NCBI GenBank assembly: GCA_963799315.1
Contig: CAWCWP010000002.1
Coordinates: 620,001 to 684,000, forward strand
Direction of reading: 5' to 3'
Source: Parerythrobacter_A sp963799315
GTDB taxonomy: Bacteria; Pseudomonadota; Alphaproteobacteria; Sphingomonadales; Sphingomonadaceae
Length of the DNA stretch: 64,000 nt
Shown here: positions 35,503 to 43,769 of the stretch, one piece after another
Numbering within the stretch: position 1 is the first letter of the stretch
Layout of the letters: the number at the start of each line of letters is the position of its first letter
Program-made: the position numbers and the translations under genes
Notes under the pieces: model-generated
Told to the model about the DNA's origin: nothing
Databases searched by the model: none
What the model saw: the letters and a program-made list of their open reading frames with translations, nothing else

Positions 35503-36122
35503 GCGGCCTGCCCCCCTGCCTGCCCGCCTGCCTGTCCCCTTGCGCGCCGATCTGGCCGTGATTGCCGAGGCCGTGCCGCAGGGTGCGCGGGTGCTGGATG
35601 TCGGCTGCGGCGACGGGGCGCTGATGGCGGTGCTGCGCGATACACGCGGGTGTGGATGCGCGCGGGATCGAGATCGACGGGGCCTGCGTGGAACGTTGCG
35701 TGGCGCAGGGGCTGAGCGTGGTGCAGGGCGATGCCGACCGCGATCTGGGCGTCTATCCCGACGGCGCGTTCGACATCGCGATCCTGAGCCAGACCCTGCA
35801 AACCGCCGCGCGGCCCGACGCGATGCTGCGCGAATTGCTGCGGGTGGGGCGCAGCGCCTTTGTCAGCTTCCCCAATTTCGGCCACTGGCGCATGCGGCGC
35901 GACCTGCTCGTAAAGGGGCGGATGCCGGTGACGCGGCATCTGCCGGTCAGCTGGTACGAGACGCAAAATATCCATCACATGACCATCGCGGATTTCCGCT
36001 CTTTGGTGGCGGATCTGGGAATGCGCGAGGTCGCGAGCTGGTTCTTTGCTTCCGACCGCGCCTTGGGCGGTGCGGGGATGAATTGGCGGGCGGAGAATGC
36101 GGTGTTCCGGCTAGAGAAGTAG
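35495..36122 (+). CDS. metW: MetW methyltransferase-like protein (1-base insertion)
   Basis: The frame opens at ATG 35495 inside the metX end. LDVGCGDGALMAVLRDTRG is the SAM-binding motif I; the frame then breaks at about 35647, where one G too many lies in CGCGGGTG. The second frame continues VDARGIEIDGACVERCVAQG, SFPNFGHWRMRRDLLVKGRM and NIHHMTIADFRSLV, all typical of MetW. The restored length is about 208 residues. MetW partners MetX in methionine synthesis, and metX-metW is a conserved pair. Confidence 0.85.
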
Positions 36123-36182
36123 GGGCTTCGAGCGGCCGTCGTCAGTTATTGCGGGCGTAGCGCGGCAATTAAGAAAGTAGTT

Positions 36183-36485
36183 GGTTCGCGCAGAGGCGCA
36201 GAGGACGCGGAGAAATGGGGGGCGATTAGTGCCCTTCCTTCGTCATTGCGAGCGTAGCGCGGCAATCTAGGGTCTGAAATTTGAAACGCTTGCAGAGGCG
36301 CAGGGGCGCGGAGGGGTTGTGCCTTGTGTCCGGCGTGGTGCGAATCGGTTCACACGAAGACACGAAGAGGAAAGCGCCTGCGGCGAAGCCGCTTTTAAAC
36401 TACCATTTGCAGGCACGATGCAACCGGAAGCTTGTGAATGCCTGCGGCGCAGACCCCTCTGTGCCTCTGCGCCTCTGCGAGCGAA
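36183..36485. repeat. Nested inverted-repeat element, copy 1
   Basis: This gap between metW and fghA carries a multi-part repeat shared with 42741-43160. Inner arms are 36287-36317 (CGCTTGCAGAGGCGCAGGGG) and 36453-36483 (its inverse, ending TCTGCGAGCG). The element's left flank has TTCGCGCAGAGGCGCAGAGG and CATTGCGAGCGTAGCG; the matching right flank seems cut off by fghA. The centre has GCGGCGAAGCCGCTTTTAAA, which could fold and terminate transcription. The remaining bases of 36123-36517 hold no gene. Confidence 0.75.
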
Positions 36486-36517
36486 ACACCTATAGCTACC
36501 CAACACCCCCCCATCAC

Positions 36518-37357
36518 TCAGGAAGAACAGCCCAGCCGAGCCGCGTGCCAGCCGATATGTTCCGCCATGAAGGTACTGACGGTAAAATAGGAGTGGTCGT
36601 AGCCCTCCTGCATCCGGACCTGCGCGGCGATACCCGCTTTCTTGCAGGCCAGCGCCAGCAGGCCGGTTTTCAGCTGCTCGCCCAGGAACTGGTCGTCGGT
36701 GCCCTGATCCACCAGCAGGTGTTCGATATGCGCGCCACTCTCGATCAGCGCGACCGGATCGTATTCGTGCCAAGTGCTGCGGTTGTCACCCAGATACGCG
36801 CCGAACGCCTTTTCGCCCCACGGCACCTGTGACGGTGCGCAGATGGGGGCAAGGGCGCTGGCGCTCTTGAACCTGTCCGGTTCACGAAGTGCAAAAGCCA
36901 GCGCGCCCATGCCGCCCATGGAATGTCCCATGATCGACTGGCGCACCATGTCGGCGGGAAAGCCGTCGGCGACCAGCGCGGGCAGCTCGTCCGCGATATA
37001 GCTGCGCATCCGGTAATGCCCGGCCCACGGCTCCCGCGTCGCGTCGACATAGAAGCTCGCGCCCTGTCCCAGATCGTAGGTATCGTCGTCGGCCACACCG
37101 TCGCCGCGCGGGCTGGTGTCGGGCGCGATCAGGATGATGCCGTGCTGCGCGCAAGCAGCGCGGTATTCGCCCTTTTCCATCACATTGGAATGGTCGCAGG
37201 TCAGGCCCGACAGGAACCACAGCACCGGCAACATCGCGCCTTCCTCATGGTCAGGCACGAACACCGCGAAGGTCATGTCGGTGCCGGTCGTGGCGGAGGC
37301 ATGGCGATACACGCCCTGTACCCCGCCGTGGCTGCTATTTTCGCTTACCGTTTCCAC
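36518..37357 (-). CDS. fghA: S-formylglutathione hydrolase
   Basis: The product has 279 residues. The esterase-D fold is clear: LWFLSGLTCDHSNVMEKGEY, DTSPRGDGVADDDTYDLGQG, the catalytic Ser in IMGHSMGGMGALAFAL, and a late Asp/His pair in LLVDQGTDDQFL and EGYDHSYFTVSTFM. It hydrolyses S-formylglutathione to formate and glutathione, the second step of formaldehyde removal. The first step enzyme lies just upstream at 38004, in the same orientation. Confidence 0.95.
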   Translation of the reverse strand: METVSENSSHGGVQGVYRHASATTGTDMTFAVFVPDHEEGAMLPVLWFLSGLTCDHSNVMEKGEYRAACAQHGIILIAPDTSPRGDGVADDDTYDLGQGASFYVDATREPWAGHYRMRSYIADELPALVADGFPADMVRQSIMGHSMGGMGALAFALREPDRFKSASALAPICAPSQVPWGEKAFGAYLGDNRSTWHEYDPVALIESGAHIEHLLVDQGTDDQFLGEQLKTGLLALACKKAGIAAQVRMQEGYDHSYFTVSTFMAEHIGWHAARLGCSS

Positions 37358-37367
37358 TGTCGGGGTG

Positions 37368-37757
37368 TCAGCCGCGCTTGATGCCGCAAAGCTTGTGGCC
37401 GTCCGGATCGTTGAAATAGCTCAGATGCATCGCGCCCATCGTGCTTTCGCGCGGGCCGGGCGGGTCTTCGATGCTGGTCCCGCCGTTCGCCACCGCGACA
37501 TCGTGCAGTTCCTTCACTTGCTCCGGGCTGTCGCATTTGAAGCCGATGGTCAGGCCGTTGGCGCAGGTGGCGGGCTGGTCGTCGATGGGCTGGCTCAACG
37601 CGAAGGTGTTGCCGCCATGCATGAAGAACACGCGCTTGTGGCCGGTATCGGAGGTGTGCTCCATCGGCGCCTTGGCCCCCAGCACGCCGAGGACAGCAGC
37701 GTAGAATGCCTTGGATTGCTCGATATCGTTGGTGCCGAGCATAACATGGTTGAGCAT
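37368..37757 (-). CDS. VOC-family (glyoxalase-like) protein
   Basis: The product has 129 residues. It has the paired beta-alpha-beta-beta-beta layout of the vicinal oxygen chelate fold: MLNHVMLGTNDIEQSKAFYA, GGNTFALSQPIDDQPAT, GLTIGFKCDSPEQVKELHDV and HLSYFNDPDGHKLC. Possible metal ligands are His 4, the Glu/Gln after FKC and the late His. It sits between the class III alcohol dehydrogenase and S-formylglutathione hydrolase genes, so it may act in the same glutathione-linked pathway; its substrate is unknown. Confidence 0.8.
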   Translation of the reverse strand: MLNHVMLGTNDIEQSKAFYAAVLGVLGAKAPMEHTSDTGHKRVFFMHGGNTFALSQPIDDQPATCANGLTIGFKCDSPEQVKELHDVAVANGGTSIEDPPGPRESTMGAMHLSYFNDPDGHKLCGIKRG

Positions 37758-37830
37758 TGTGGTTCTCCTGAAGGGGTGTTTGCGCGATGGTTAGCGCGAT
37801 GCCGCTGATTTGTCGAAGCGGGGGTTTTTG

Positions 37831-37975
37831 TCGGGTGCGCTCCGGACATCCGTCCTGCGCTTGCTGTGCCATCCCGCGCCACCTCCCGACCACCCATTTA
37901 GGATAATCCCGTGGGTGGTCGGGAGGTGGCGCGGGATGGCACAGCACCGAGCGTTAGCGAGCAAACAAGAACGCC
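37831..37975. repeat. 83-base long-stem hairpin repeat (copy 2) with flanking unit
   Basis: Bases 37863-37945 form a perfect 33-base stem with a 17-base loop. The left flank (37831-37862) is the inverse of the tandem unit seen at 29143-29198 (GCGCTCCGGACATCCGTCCT). The right flank repeats CACCGAGCGTTAGCGAGCAA, also present at the end of copy 1. The gap 37758-38003 holds no gene. Confidence 0.8.
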
Positions 37976-38003
37976 CGGCACCGAGCGCCAAGGAGCCAGA
38001 ACC

Positions 38004-39110
38004 TCAGTACTCAACCACCGCGCGGATGCTTTGGCCTTTTTCCATCAGGTCGAAGCCATGATTGATCTCGTCCAGCGTCAGCTTGTGCGTGATGAGCGGG
38101 TCGATCTGGATGCGGTCGTCCATGTACCAGTCGACGATCTTGGGCACGTCGGTCCGCCCCTTGGCTCCGCCGAACGCGGTGCCGCGCCAGTTGCGGCCCG
38201 TTACCAGCTGGAACGGGCGCGTCTCGATGGTCTCGCCCGCACCCGCTACGCCGATGATGACGCTGGTGCCCCAGCCCTTGTGGCAGCATTCCAAAGCCTG
38301 CCGCATGACTTCTGTATTGCCGATGCATTCGAAGCTGTAATCCACGCCGCCGCCGGTCATTTCGACGATGGCGGCAACCACATCCTCGGTTTCCTTAGCG
38401 TTAACGAAATGCGTCATGCCGAACTGGCGGCCCCAGCCTTCGCGTTCGGGGTTGGTATCGACGCCGATGACCATACCCGCGCCCGCGAGTTTCGCGCCCT
38501 GCACCACGTTCAGCCCGATGCCGCCCAACCCGAACACCGCGACGGTATCGCCGGGGCGCACATCGGCGGTATTTACCACCGCGCCCACGCCCGTCGTCAC
38601 GCCGCACCCGACATAGCAGGCGCTCGCGAACGGCGCATCATCGCGGATCTTCGCAACCGCGATTTCGGGCAGCACGGTGAAGTTGGAGAAGGTGGAGCAG
38701 CCCATATAGTGATGGATCGTGTCGCCCTTGTAGGAAAAGCGGCTGGTCCCGTCCGGCATCAGCCCCTTGCCCTGCGTCTCGCGGATCGCGCTGCACAGGT
38801 TCGTCTTGCCGCTGAGGCACATTTTGCACTGGCGGCATTCGGGGGTGTAGAGCGGAATGACGTGGTCGTCCGGCGTGACGCTGGTGACGCCTTTGCCGAC
38901 TTCGCGGACAATGCCTGCGCCTTCATGGCCCAGCACGACGGGGAACAGTCCTTCGGGGTCTTTCCCGCTCAAAGTAAAGGCATCGGTATGGCACAGCCCG
39001 GTCGCCATCAGCTCGACCAGCACCTCGCCTTCCTTCGGCCCGTCGAGGTCGAGTTCGACGATCTCCAGCGGCTTCTTCGCCTCGAATGCGACGGCGGCTC
39101 TTGTTTTCAT
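38004..39110 (-). CDS. frmA: S-(hydroxymethyl)glutathione dehydrogenase / class III alcohol dehydrogenase
   Basis: The product has 368 residues. Catalytic-zinc ligands lie in TGLCHTDAFTLSGKDPEG and GHEGAGIVREVG; the structural-zinc loop has CRQCKMCLSGKTNLC; NAD binding shows in VFGLGGIGLNVVQGAKLAG; and CTHHYMGCSTFS-like sequence (HHYMGCSTFSNF) is the substrate region. It oxidises the spontaneous formaldehyde-glutathione adduct to S-formylglutathione. Upstream of a VOC protein and fghA, it forms a formaldehyde-detoxification cluster. The hairpin repeat copy 2 separates it from the VOC gene. Confidence 0.95.
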   Translation of the reverse strand: MKTRAAVAFEAKKPLEIVELDLDGPKEGEVLVELMATGLCHTDAFTLSGKDPEGLFPVVLGHEGAGIVREVGKGVTSVTPDDHVIPLYTPECRQCKMCLSGKTNLCSAIRETQGKGLMPDGTSRFSYKGDTIHHYMGCSTFSNFTVLPEIAVAKIRDDAPFASACYVGCGVTTGVGAVVNTADVRPGDTVAVFGLGGIGLNVVQGAKLAGAGMVIGVDTNPEREGWGRQFGMTHFVNAKETEDVVAAIVEMTGGGVDYSFECIGNTEVMRQALECCHKGWGTSVIIGVAGAGETIETRPFQLVTGRNWRGTAFGGAKGRTDVPKIVDWYMDDRIQIDPLITHKLTLDEINHGFDLMEKGQSIRAVVEY

Positions 39111-39200
39111 TTCCGGTCCCTTTGCATAATCTGCCCACCCTTCGAAGTGGCTCTCATATGGCTATGCCGAAGCGGGTGGCGGGATGCTAGGGGCGTGCCC

Positions 39201-39917
39201 ATGTTGACCCGCACAAAACCGCTTCGCCTTCGTCTCCTTACTTCGTTGCTATGCGCTGCTCCGTTGTTGTCCGCGTGCGAGAGCGGCGGTGATAGCGAAC
39301 GACGTGACGGGCCGGTGGCGGTGAACGGCGATCCGCAAAGCACCTTTAGACTGTTATCCATCACACCCGTCGCCGACGCGCCCTTTCTGTTGGGCAGGAT
39401 CGGAGAAATCGACGCTGACGAAAGGCGGGCATTCGGCAGCATATCCAAGGGGTACAAATCCGATACCGTGCGCGATCTCGTTCGCATCGCGCGCGAGGAC
39501 GGCAGCACGCTGTCGCTGTTCCCCGACCGCAGCGGGCCGATCGCCGGCTTCGCGCTGGTTCCTTCCGCCGCTGGTCCGGTGGTGCTGGACAGTTCCTATT
39601 CCGAGGCTGTGCAGATGCGAGTCGATGGCGTGGCAGAACCGGACGAAACTACCGCGCCGCCTGCCCATGCGATCATCGTTTTAGATCCCGACGGGGATGA
39701 AGACGACGATGATACACGGTCGCTCTATATTGCCGATTTCGTATCGGGGGAGGGCGGCGTCGTGGCCACGGGATTGGGTGTGATCTACTACGCGGAAATG
39801 CCTGCGGCAGATCAGCTTGCGGTGTTCGTCCGTACGAAAGCAGGCGACACGCTGCTGAACATCGACCTGCGCACCCGCACGCTGGTCAAGCGGACCTCAA
39901 TCGACTTCGGCGAGTGA
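39201..39917 (+). CDS. Predicted lipoprotein of unknown function
   Basis: The product has 238 residues from ATG 39201. A basic start (MLTRTKPLRLRL) and hydrophobic core end in the lipobox LLSACES, so it is probably lipid-anchored. The mature part is beta-type (PDRSGPIAGFALVPSAAGPV, ADFVSGEGGVVATGLGVIYY) and includes an acidic loop (LDPDGDEDDDDTRS) that may bind calcium. I do not recognise a domain. It stands alone, divergent from frmA. Confidence 0.7.
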   Translation: MLTRTKPLRLRLLTSLLCAAPLLSACESGGDSERRDGPVAVNGDPQSTFRLLSITPVADAPFLLGRIGEIDADERRAFGSISKGYKSDTVRDLVRIAREDGSTLSLFPDRSGPIAGFALVPSAAGPVVLDSSYSEAVQMRVDGVAEPDETTAPPAHAIIVLDPDGDEDDDDTRSLYIADFVSGEGGVVATGLGVIYYAEMPAADQLAVFVRTKAGDTLLNIDLRTRTLVKRTSIDFGE

Positions 39918-39932
39918 GGCAGTTCGATTAGA

Positions 39933-40043
39933 CCCGTTCGTGCTGAGCTTGTGCGAAGCACTGCCGCAGGCAGAACCATTGTACTTGTTCTGCGCGTAAC
40001 CCGAAGAAAGCGCGAGTCCTTCGACAAGCTCAGGATGAACGGA
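39933..40043. repeat. Palindromic intergenic repeat with CTGAGCTTGTCGAAG core
   Basis: The arms CCCGTTCGTGCTGAGCTTGT (from 39933) and TTCGACAAGCTCAGGATGAA (to 40043) are inverse copies around a loop of about 55 bases. This short dispersed palindrome is common between genes in Sphingomonadales. It lies in the gap between two converging genes (39917 and 40100) and may fold in RNA at transcript ends. The left arm has one extra G (TTGTGCGAAG), like the indels in neighbouring genes. Confidence 0.75.
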
Positions 40044-40099
40044 GTAGGGGCAGATTAACGGGAGGGGGTTTTTGACTTCTATGCCCCACACACCGGCCC

Positions 40100-41544
40100 C
40101 TAACTCTCGTGCACGGTCTTGGGTACCATGCAGGCGGCGACGCCTTCTGCGCCGTCTTCGCTGCCATAGCCCGACCATTTCACCCCGCCGAACGGGGCAT
40201 CCACTGCCGAGACATTGCCGCCATTGATCGCCAGCATCCCGGCCTCGATTTCGACCGCCAGCCGACGGCGGCGGGCGGGGTCGTTGGTCCAGGCGTAGGC
40301 GGCGAGGCCGTAGGGCGTGCGGTTGGCTTCCTCGATCATCGCCTCCTCGCCCGACATCGAATTGACGATGGCGACCGGTCCGAAGGGTTCGGTGGTCATG
40401 ATGTCGGCCTCGACCGGTACATTGGCCAGCACGCTGGGCTGGTGGAAGAAGCCCTGGTTGCCGATACGCTCGCCGCCGGTCAGCAAATCCGCGCCCTTGG
40501 CCTTGGCATCGCCGATCAGTTTTTCCATCGATTCCAGCCCGCGTCCGTTTGCCATCGCGCCCATCTGCACGCCATCTTCCAGCCCGTTGCCGACGGTAAT
40601 CTTTTCCGCGCGCGCCACGAACCCGTCGCGGAACGCCTCGAACTTGCTTTCCTCCACCATGAAGCGGGTCGGGCTGACGCAGACCTGGCCCGGCATTGCG
40701 GTATTTGGTCTGCACCATCTCATCCAGCACCGCGTCGACATCGGCATCCTCGAATACCAGCACCGGTGCGTGTCCGCCCAGCTCCATCGTGGTGACCTTC
40801 AGGTCGTCCGCCGCCAGCTTCGCCAGATGCTTGCCGACCGAAGTGGAACCGGTGAAGGTGACCTTGCGGATGATGGAGCTGGCGATCAGCTGGCTGCTGA
40901 CGTCTTCGGGCTCGCCGAACACGCATTGCACAACATTGCCGGGCACGCCCGCATCGCGCAGCGCCTGCACCAGCGCGATACCGCTGGCCGGGCGTTTCCT
41001 CGCTCGGCTTGACGATGGTGGAACACCCCGCCGCCAGCGCGCCGCCGATCTTGCGGACCACATTGATGATCGGGAAGTTCCACGGCGCGAAGCCTGCGAC
41101 CGGGCCGACCGGGTGATACTGCACTTCGACGCGACTGCCGGCCGGACGGACCAGCGTGCGGCCATAGCTGCGCTTGATTTCGCCCGCGTAGAATTCCAGC
41201 AGCATGGCGGTGTAGATCACTTCGCCTTTTGCCTCGTTCAGCGTCTTGCCCTGTTCGCGCACCAGGTTGGGCGCGATGGTGCCGATGCGTTCGCGCAGCA
41301 GCTTGCCCGCTTTCACCAGAATGCCCGCACGCTTGTCTGCCGAGGTCTTGCGCCAGTCTTTGAAGCCCTGTTCGGCATGGTCCAGCGCACGGTCGAGGTC
41401 GTCGCTAGTGGCGTGCGGCAGGGTGCCGATGGTGTTGCCGGTGGCGGGGTCGATCACCTCTTCGCTGTTGCGTCCGTCACCCGACAGCGCCTCGTCGCCG
41501 ATTAGCAGGTGGAGTTCGGGATAATCGGTCTGCGCGGACGACAT
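40100..41544 (-). CDS. gabD: NAD(P)-dependent succinate-semialdehyde dehydrogenase (two 1-base insertions)
   Basis: The aldehyde-dehydrogenase fold is complete across three frames: GPVAGFAPWNFPIINVVRKI and STIVKPSEETP; then SGIALVQALRDAGVPGNVVQ, KVTFTGSTSVGKHL and TTMELGGHAPVLVFEDADVD (catalytic Glu); then NAGQVCVSPTRFMVEESKFE (catalytic Cys) and MTTEPFGPVAIVNSM. Breaks near 40990 and 40690 are each repaired by removing one G from a short run. The restored length is about 481 residues. GabD-type enzymes oxidise succinate semialdehyde; closely related aldehydes are possible. Confidence 0.85.
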
Positions 41545-41597
41545 ATATGGCTCTTTCGATAAGGAATGTTCAGCTTGGCCCTGCTAGGGCGTATGCC

Positions 41598-41975
41598 ATG
41601 AGAACCCCGCACCGCGCCCCAAAGTTCCTGCTGCTGGCCATTGCAGCGGCGCTGCTGCCCGTTTCCGCCCCTGCTCAGGACCGCACGACGCTGACTTTGC
41701 AGCAGCAGACCGCCGTGCGCTGCTCCGCCGCGTTTGCCATCGTCGCCGACGCGCAGGCACGCGGGCGGGCCGATGCCAATGCCTATCCGGCACTGGCCGA
41801 ACGGGGACAGGAGTTCTTCGTGCGGATGGCGGCGCAATTGATGGACGAGCGCGACCTGTCGCGCGAGCAGGTGGCCGACCTGATCCAGACGCAGGCGCAG
41901 GCGCTGTGGGATGAAAACGCCATCGAGGCGGTCATGCCCGGCTGTTTGCTGTTGCTCGACGCATCGGGCCTTTGA
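41598..41975 (+). CDS. Small periplasmic protein, unknown
   Basis: The product has 125 residues from ATG 41598. A signal peptide (KFLLLAIAAALLPVSAPAQD) is followed by a helical mature domain (LQQQTAVRCSAAFAIVADAQ, ERGQEFFVRMAAQLMDERDL) with two cysteines (RCSAAF and MPGCLLL) that could bond. I do not recognise a named family, though similar small exported proteins are common in this order. It precedes the GST gene by 60 bases. Confidence 0.7.
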   Translation: MRTPHRAPKFLLLAIAAALLPVSAPAQDRTTLTLQQQTAVRCSAAFAIVADAQARGRADANAYPALAERGQEFFVRMAAQLMDERDLSREQVADLIQTQAQALWDENAIEAVMPGCLLLLDASGL

Positions 41976-42035
41976 CACGCGAACTCCGCGCAAGAAGAAT
42001 AGACGCCGCCGCGCCGATGCGGCAAGGCACAGCCC

Positions 42036-42704
42036 ATGTGGCACCTGCACCAGTTCCCGCTCTGTCCGTTCAGCCGCAAGGTCCGCCTGCTGCTGAGCGA
42101 GAAGGGCGTCGCTTACGAGCTGGCGCGCGCCAATCCGTGGGACAATGACGATGCGTTCTGGAACCTGAACCCGGCGGGGCGGACGCCGGTGCTGCGCGAT
42201 GCGGACAAGGACATCACGCTGTGCGACAGCCGCGCGATCTGCGAATATATCGAGGAAACGGTGGACCGCCCGCCGATGCTGGCCGGGACGGTGCGCGAGC
42301 GAGCCGAAATCCGCCGCCTGATCGCGCTGTTCGACGAGAATTTCTTCACCGACGTGACCGGCCCGATGCTGTCCGAAAAGCTGATGAAGCGCCTGCTCCG
42401 CGCGCCACCCAGCGCCACCGCGCTGCGCGATGCGATGAAGCTGGCGCACGGCCATCTGGATTACCTCGACTACCTGATCGACAACCGCCCTTGGCTGGCC
42501 GGATCGCGCATGAGCCTGGCCGATCTCGCCGCCGCTGCGCAGATTTCGGTGGCGGACTATCTCGGTGCCATCGACTGGAACCAGCACGACCGGGCGCATG
42601 AATGGTACTCGGTCTTCAAAAGCCGCCCCAGCTTCCGCCCCCTGCTGTCCGAACGCATGGAAGGCCTGCGTCCGCCTGCGCATTATGGCGAAGTGGACGG
42701 GTAG
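42036..42704 (+). CDS. Glutathione S-transferase family protein
   Basis: The product has 222 residues. The thioredoxin-like N-domain opens with HQFPLCPFSRKVRLLLSEKG and has the conserved cis-Pro in AGRTPVLRDADKDITLCDSR, with the SR glutathione contact. The helical C-domain shows DNRPWLAGSRMSLADLAAAA, the N-capping motif of GSTs. It conjugates or uses glutathione; substrates are not predictable. The cysteine in PLCPFS fits a beta/omega-like or FzlA-like member; FzlA-type proteins in Alphaproteobacteria act in cell division, so that is a real alternative. Confidence 0.8.
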   Translation: MWHLHQFPLCPFSRKVRLLLSEKGVAYELARANPWDNDDAFWNLNPAGRTPVLRDADKDITLCDSRAICEYIEETVDRPPMLAGTVRERAEIRRLIALFDENFFTDVTGPMLSEKLMKRLLRAPPSATALRDAMKLAHGHLDYLDYLIDNRPWLAGSRMSLADLAAAAQISVADYLGAIDWNQHDRAHEWYSVFKSRPSFRPLLSERMEGLRPPAHYGEVDG

Positions 42705-42740
42705 TTTCTGTATGGCGTTTCGTTTCAGGAAAAGTGTTTT

Positions 42741-43160
42741 TCGCGCAGAGGCGCAGTGGACGCAAAGGTGTGGGGCTAGGATGCGGCCTTTTCCTGTCAT
42801 TGCGAGCGTAGCGAAGCAATCCAGAGCCTGAAGGTTAAAGCGCTCGCAGAGGCGCGGAGGCACAGAGGGGGTCGCGTCGTGTGTCGGGCGTTGCGCGTAT
42901 CTCATACGAAGATGCAAACGCACGCGGCGAAGCCGCTTTTAAACATAATAGCTTCAGGCACGCCGCTGTCGTAGGCTTTCAAAGGCCTGCGGCGCAAAGC
43001 CCTCTGTGCCTCCGCGCCTCTGTGAGCGCCTATACTCTTGCCGCATTCTGCTCTGAATTGTCCAAGGACACCTGCGGTTCGCTTCGCTACGCTCGCAATG
43101 ACGGAAGGCATGAAAGGCAAACACTCTCCACCTCTGCGTCCTCTGCGCCTCTGCGCGAAC
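42741..43160. repeat. Three-tier nested palindrome, copy 2
   Basis: Three inverted pairs are nested in one 420-base element: outer TCGCGCAGAGGCGCAGTGGA (42741) with its inverse ending at 43160; middle GTCATTGCGAGCGTAGCGAA (42797) with its inverse ending at about 43101; and inner CGCTCGCAGAGGCGCGGAGG (42841) with its inverse ending at 43028. The centre holds GCGGCGAAGCCGCTTTTAAA. It shares inner arms, centre and left flank with 36183-36485. The gap 42705-43249 otherwise holds no gene. Confidence 0.8.
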
Positions 43161-43249
43161 CAACCTTTCTCTCGCGCCAGCCAACAGCACACCGCTGGAA
43201 AATCGCGCCTGCCATCCCCACATGCGCCCCAACCAAGGAGCATCCCGAC

Positions 43250-43687
43250 ATGACCGAACCTACCGCCGATCCCGCCACCATGACCGACACCGAATGGCGC
43301 GCGCGGTTGACGCCGGAACAGTTCCATATCCTGCGCGAAAAGGGCACCGAGCGGGCCGGGACCGGCGTGTTCGACAAGCATTATGCGAACGGTGAATATA
43401 CCTGCGCCGGTTGCGGACAGGCGCTGTTCGAAAGCGACGACAAATACGATAGCGGCTGTGGCTGGCCCGCCTTTACCGCCCCGACGGAAGGCGACGCGGT
43501 GACCGAACACCGAGACGTTTCGTTCGGCATGGTCCGCACCGAAGTGGTCTGTTCCAACTGCGGCGGGCATCTGGGCCATGTGTTCAACGACGGCCCGCGC
43601 GAGGCGGGTGGCCTGCGCTATTGCATCAACAGCGCCAGCCTGGATTTCGCGCCCGATGCGGGGACCAACGCTGCGGGACAGAAATAG
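43250..43687 (+). CDS. msrB: Peptide methionine-R-sulfoxide reductase
   Basis: The product has 145 residues from ATG 43250, with AAGGAG upstream. Zinc ligands lie in YTCAGCGQAL and VVCSNCGGHLGHVF; the catalytic Cys is in GGLRYCINSASLDF. It reduces the R form of methionine sulfoxide; MsrA for the S form is at 58789. The open frame extends far upstream into the palindrome element, but the ribosome site fixes this start. Confidence 0.95.
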   Translation: MTEPTADPATMTDTEWRARLTPEQFHILREKGTERAGTGVFDKHYANGEYTCAGCGQALFESDDKYDSGCGWPAFTAPTEGDAVTEHRDVSFGMVRTEVVCSNCGGHLGHVFNDGPREAGGLRYCINSASLDFAPDAGTNAAGQK

Positions 43688-43769
43688 CGCCCGGCGTGCG
43701 CGCAATACGCCATGCTTTTTTCATTCATGGCGTGTTACAACTGGTCTATGCAGACCCCCCACCTAAACC

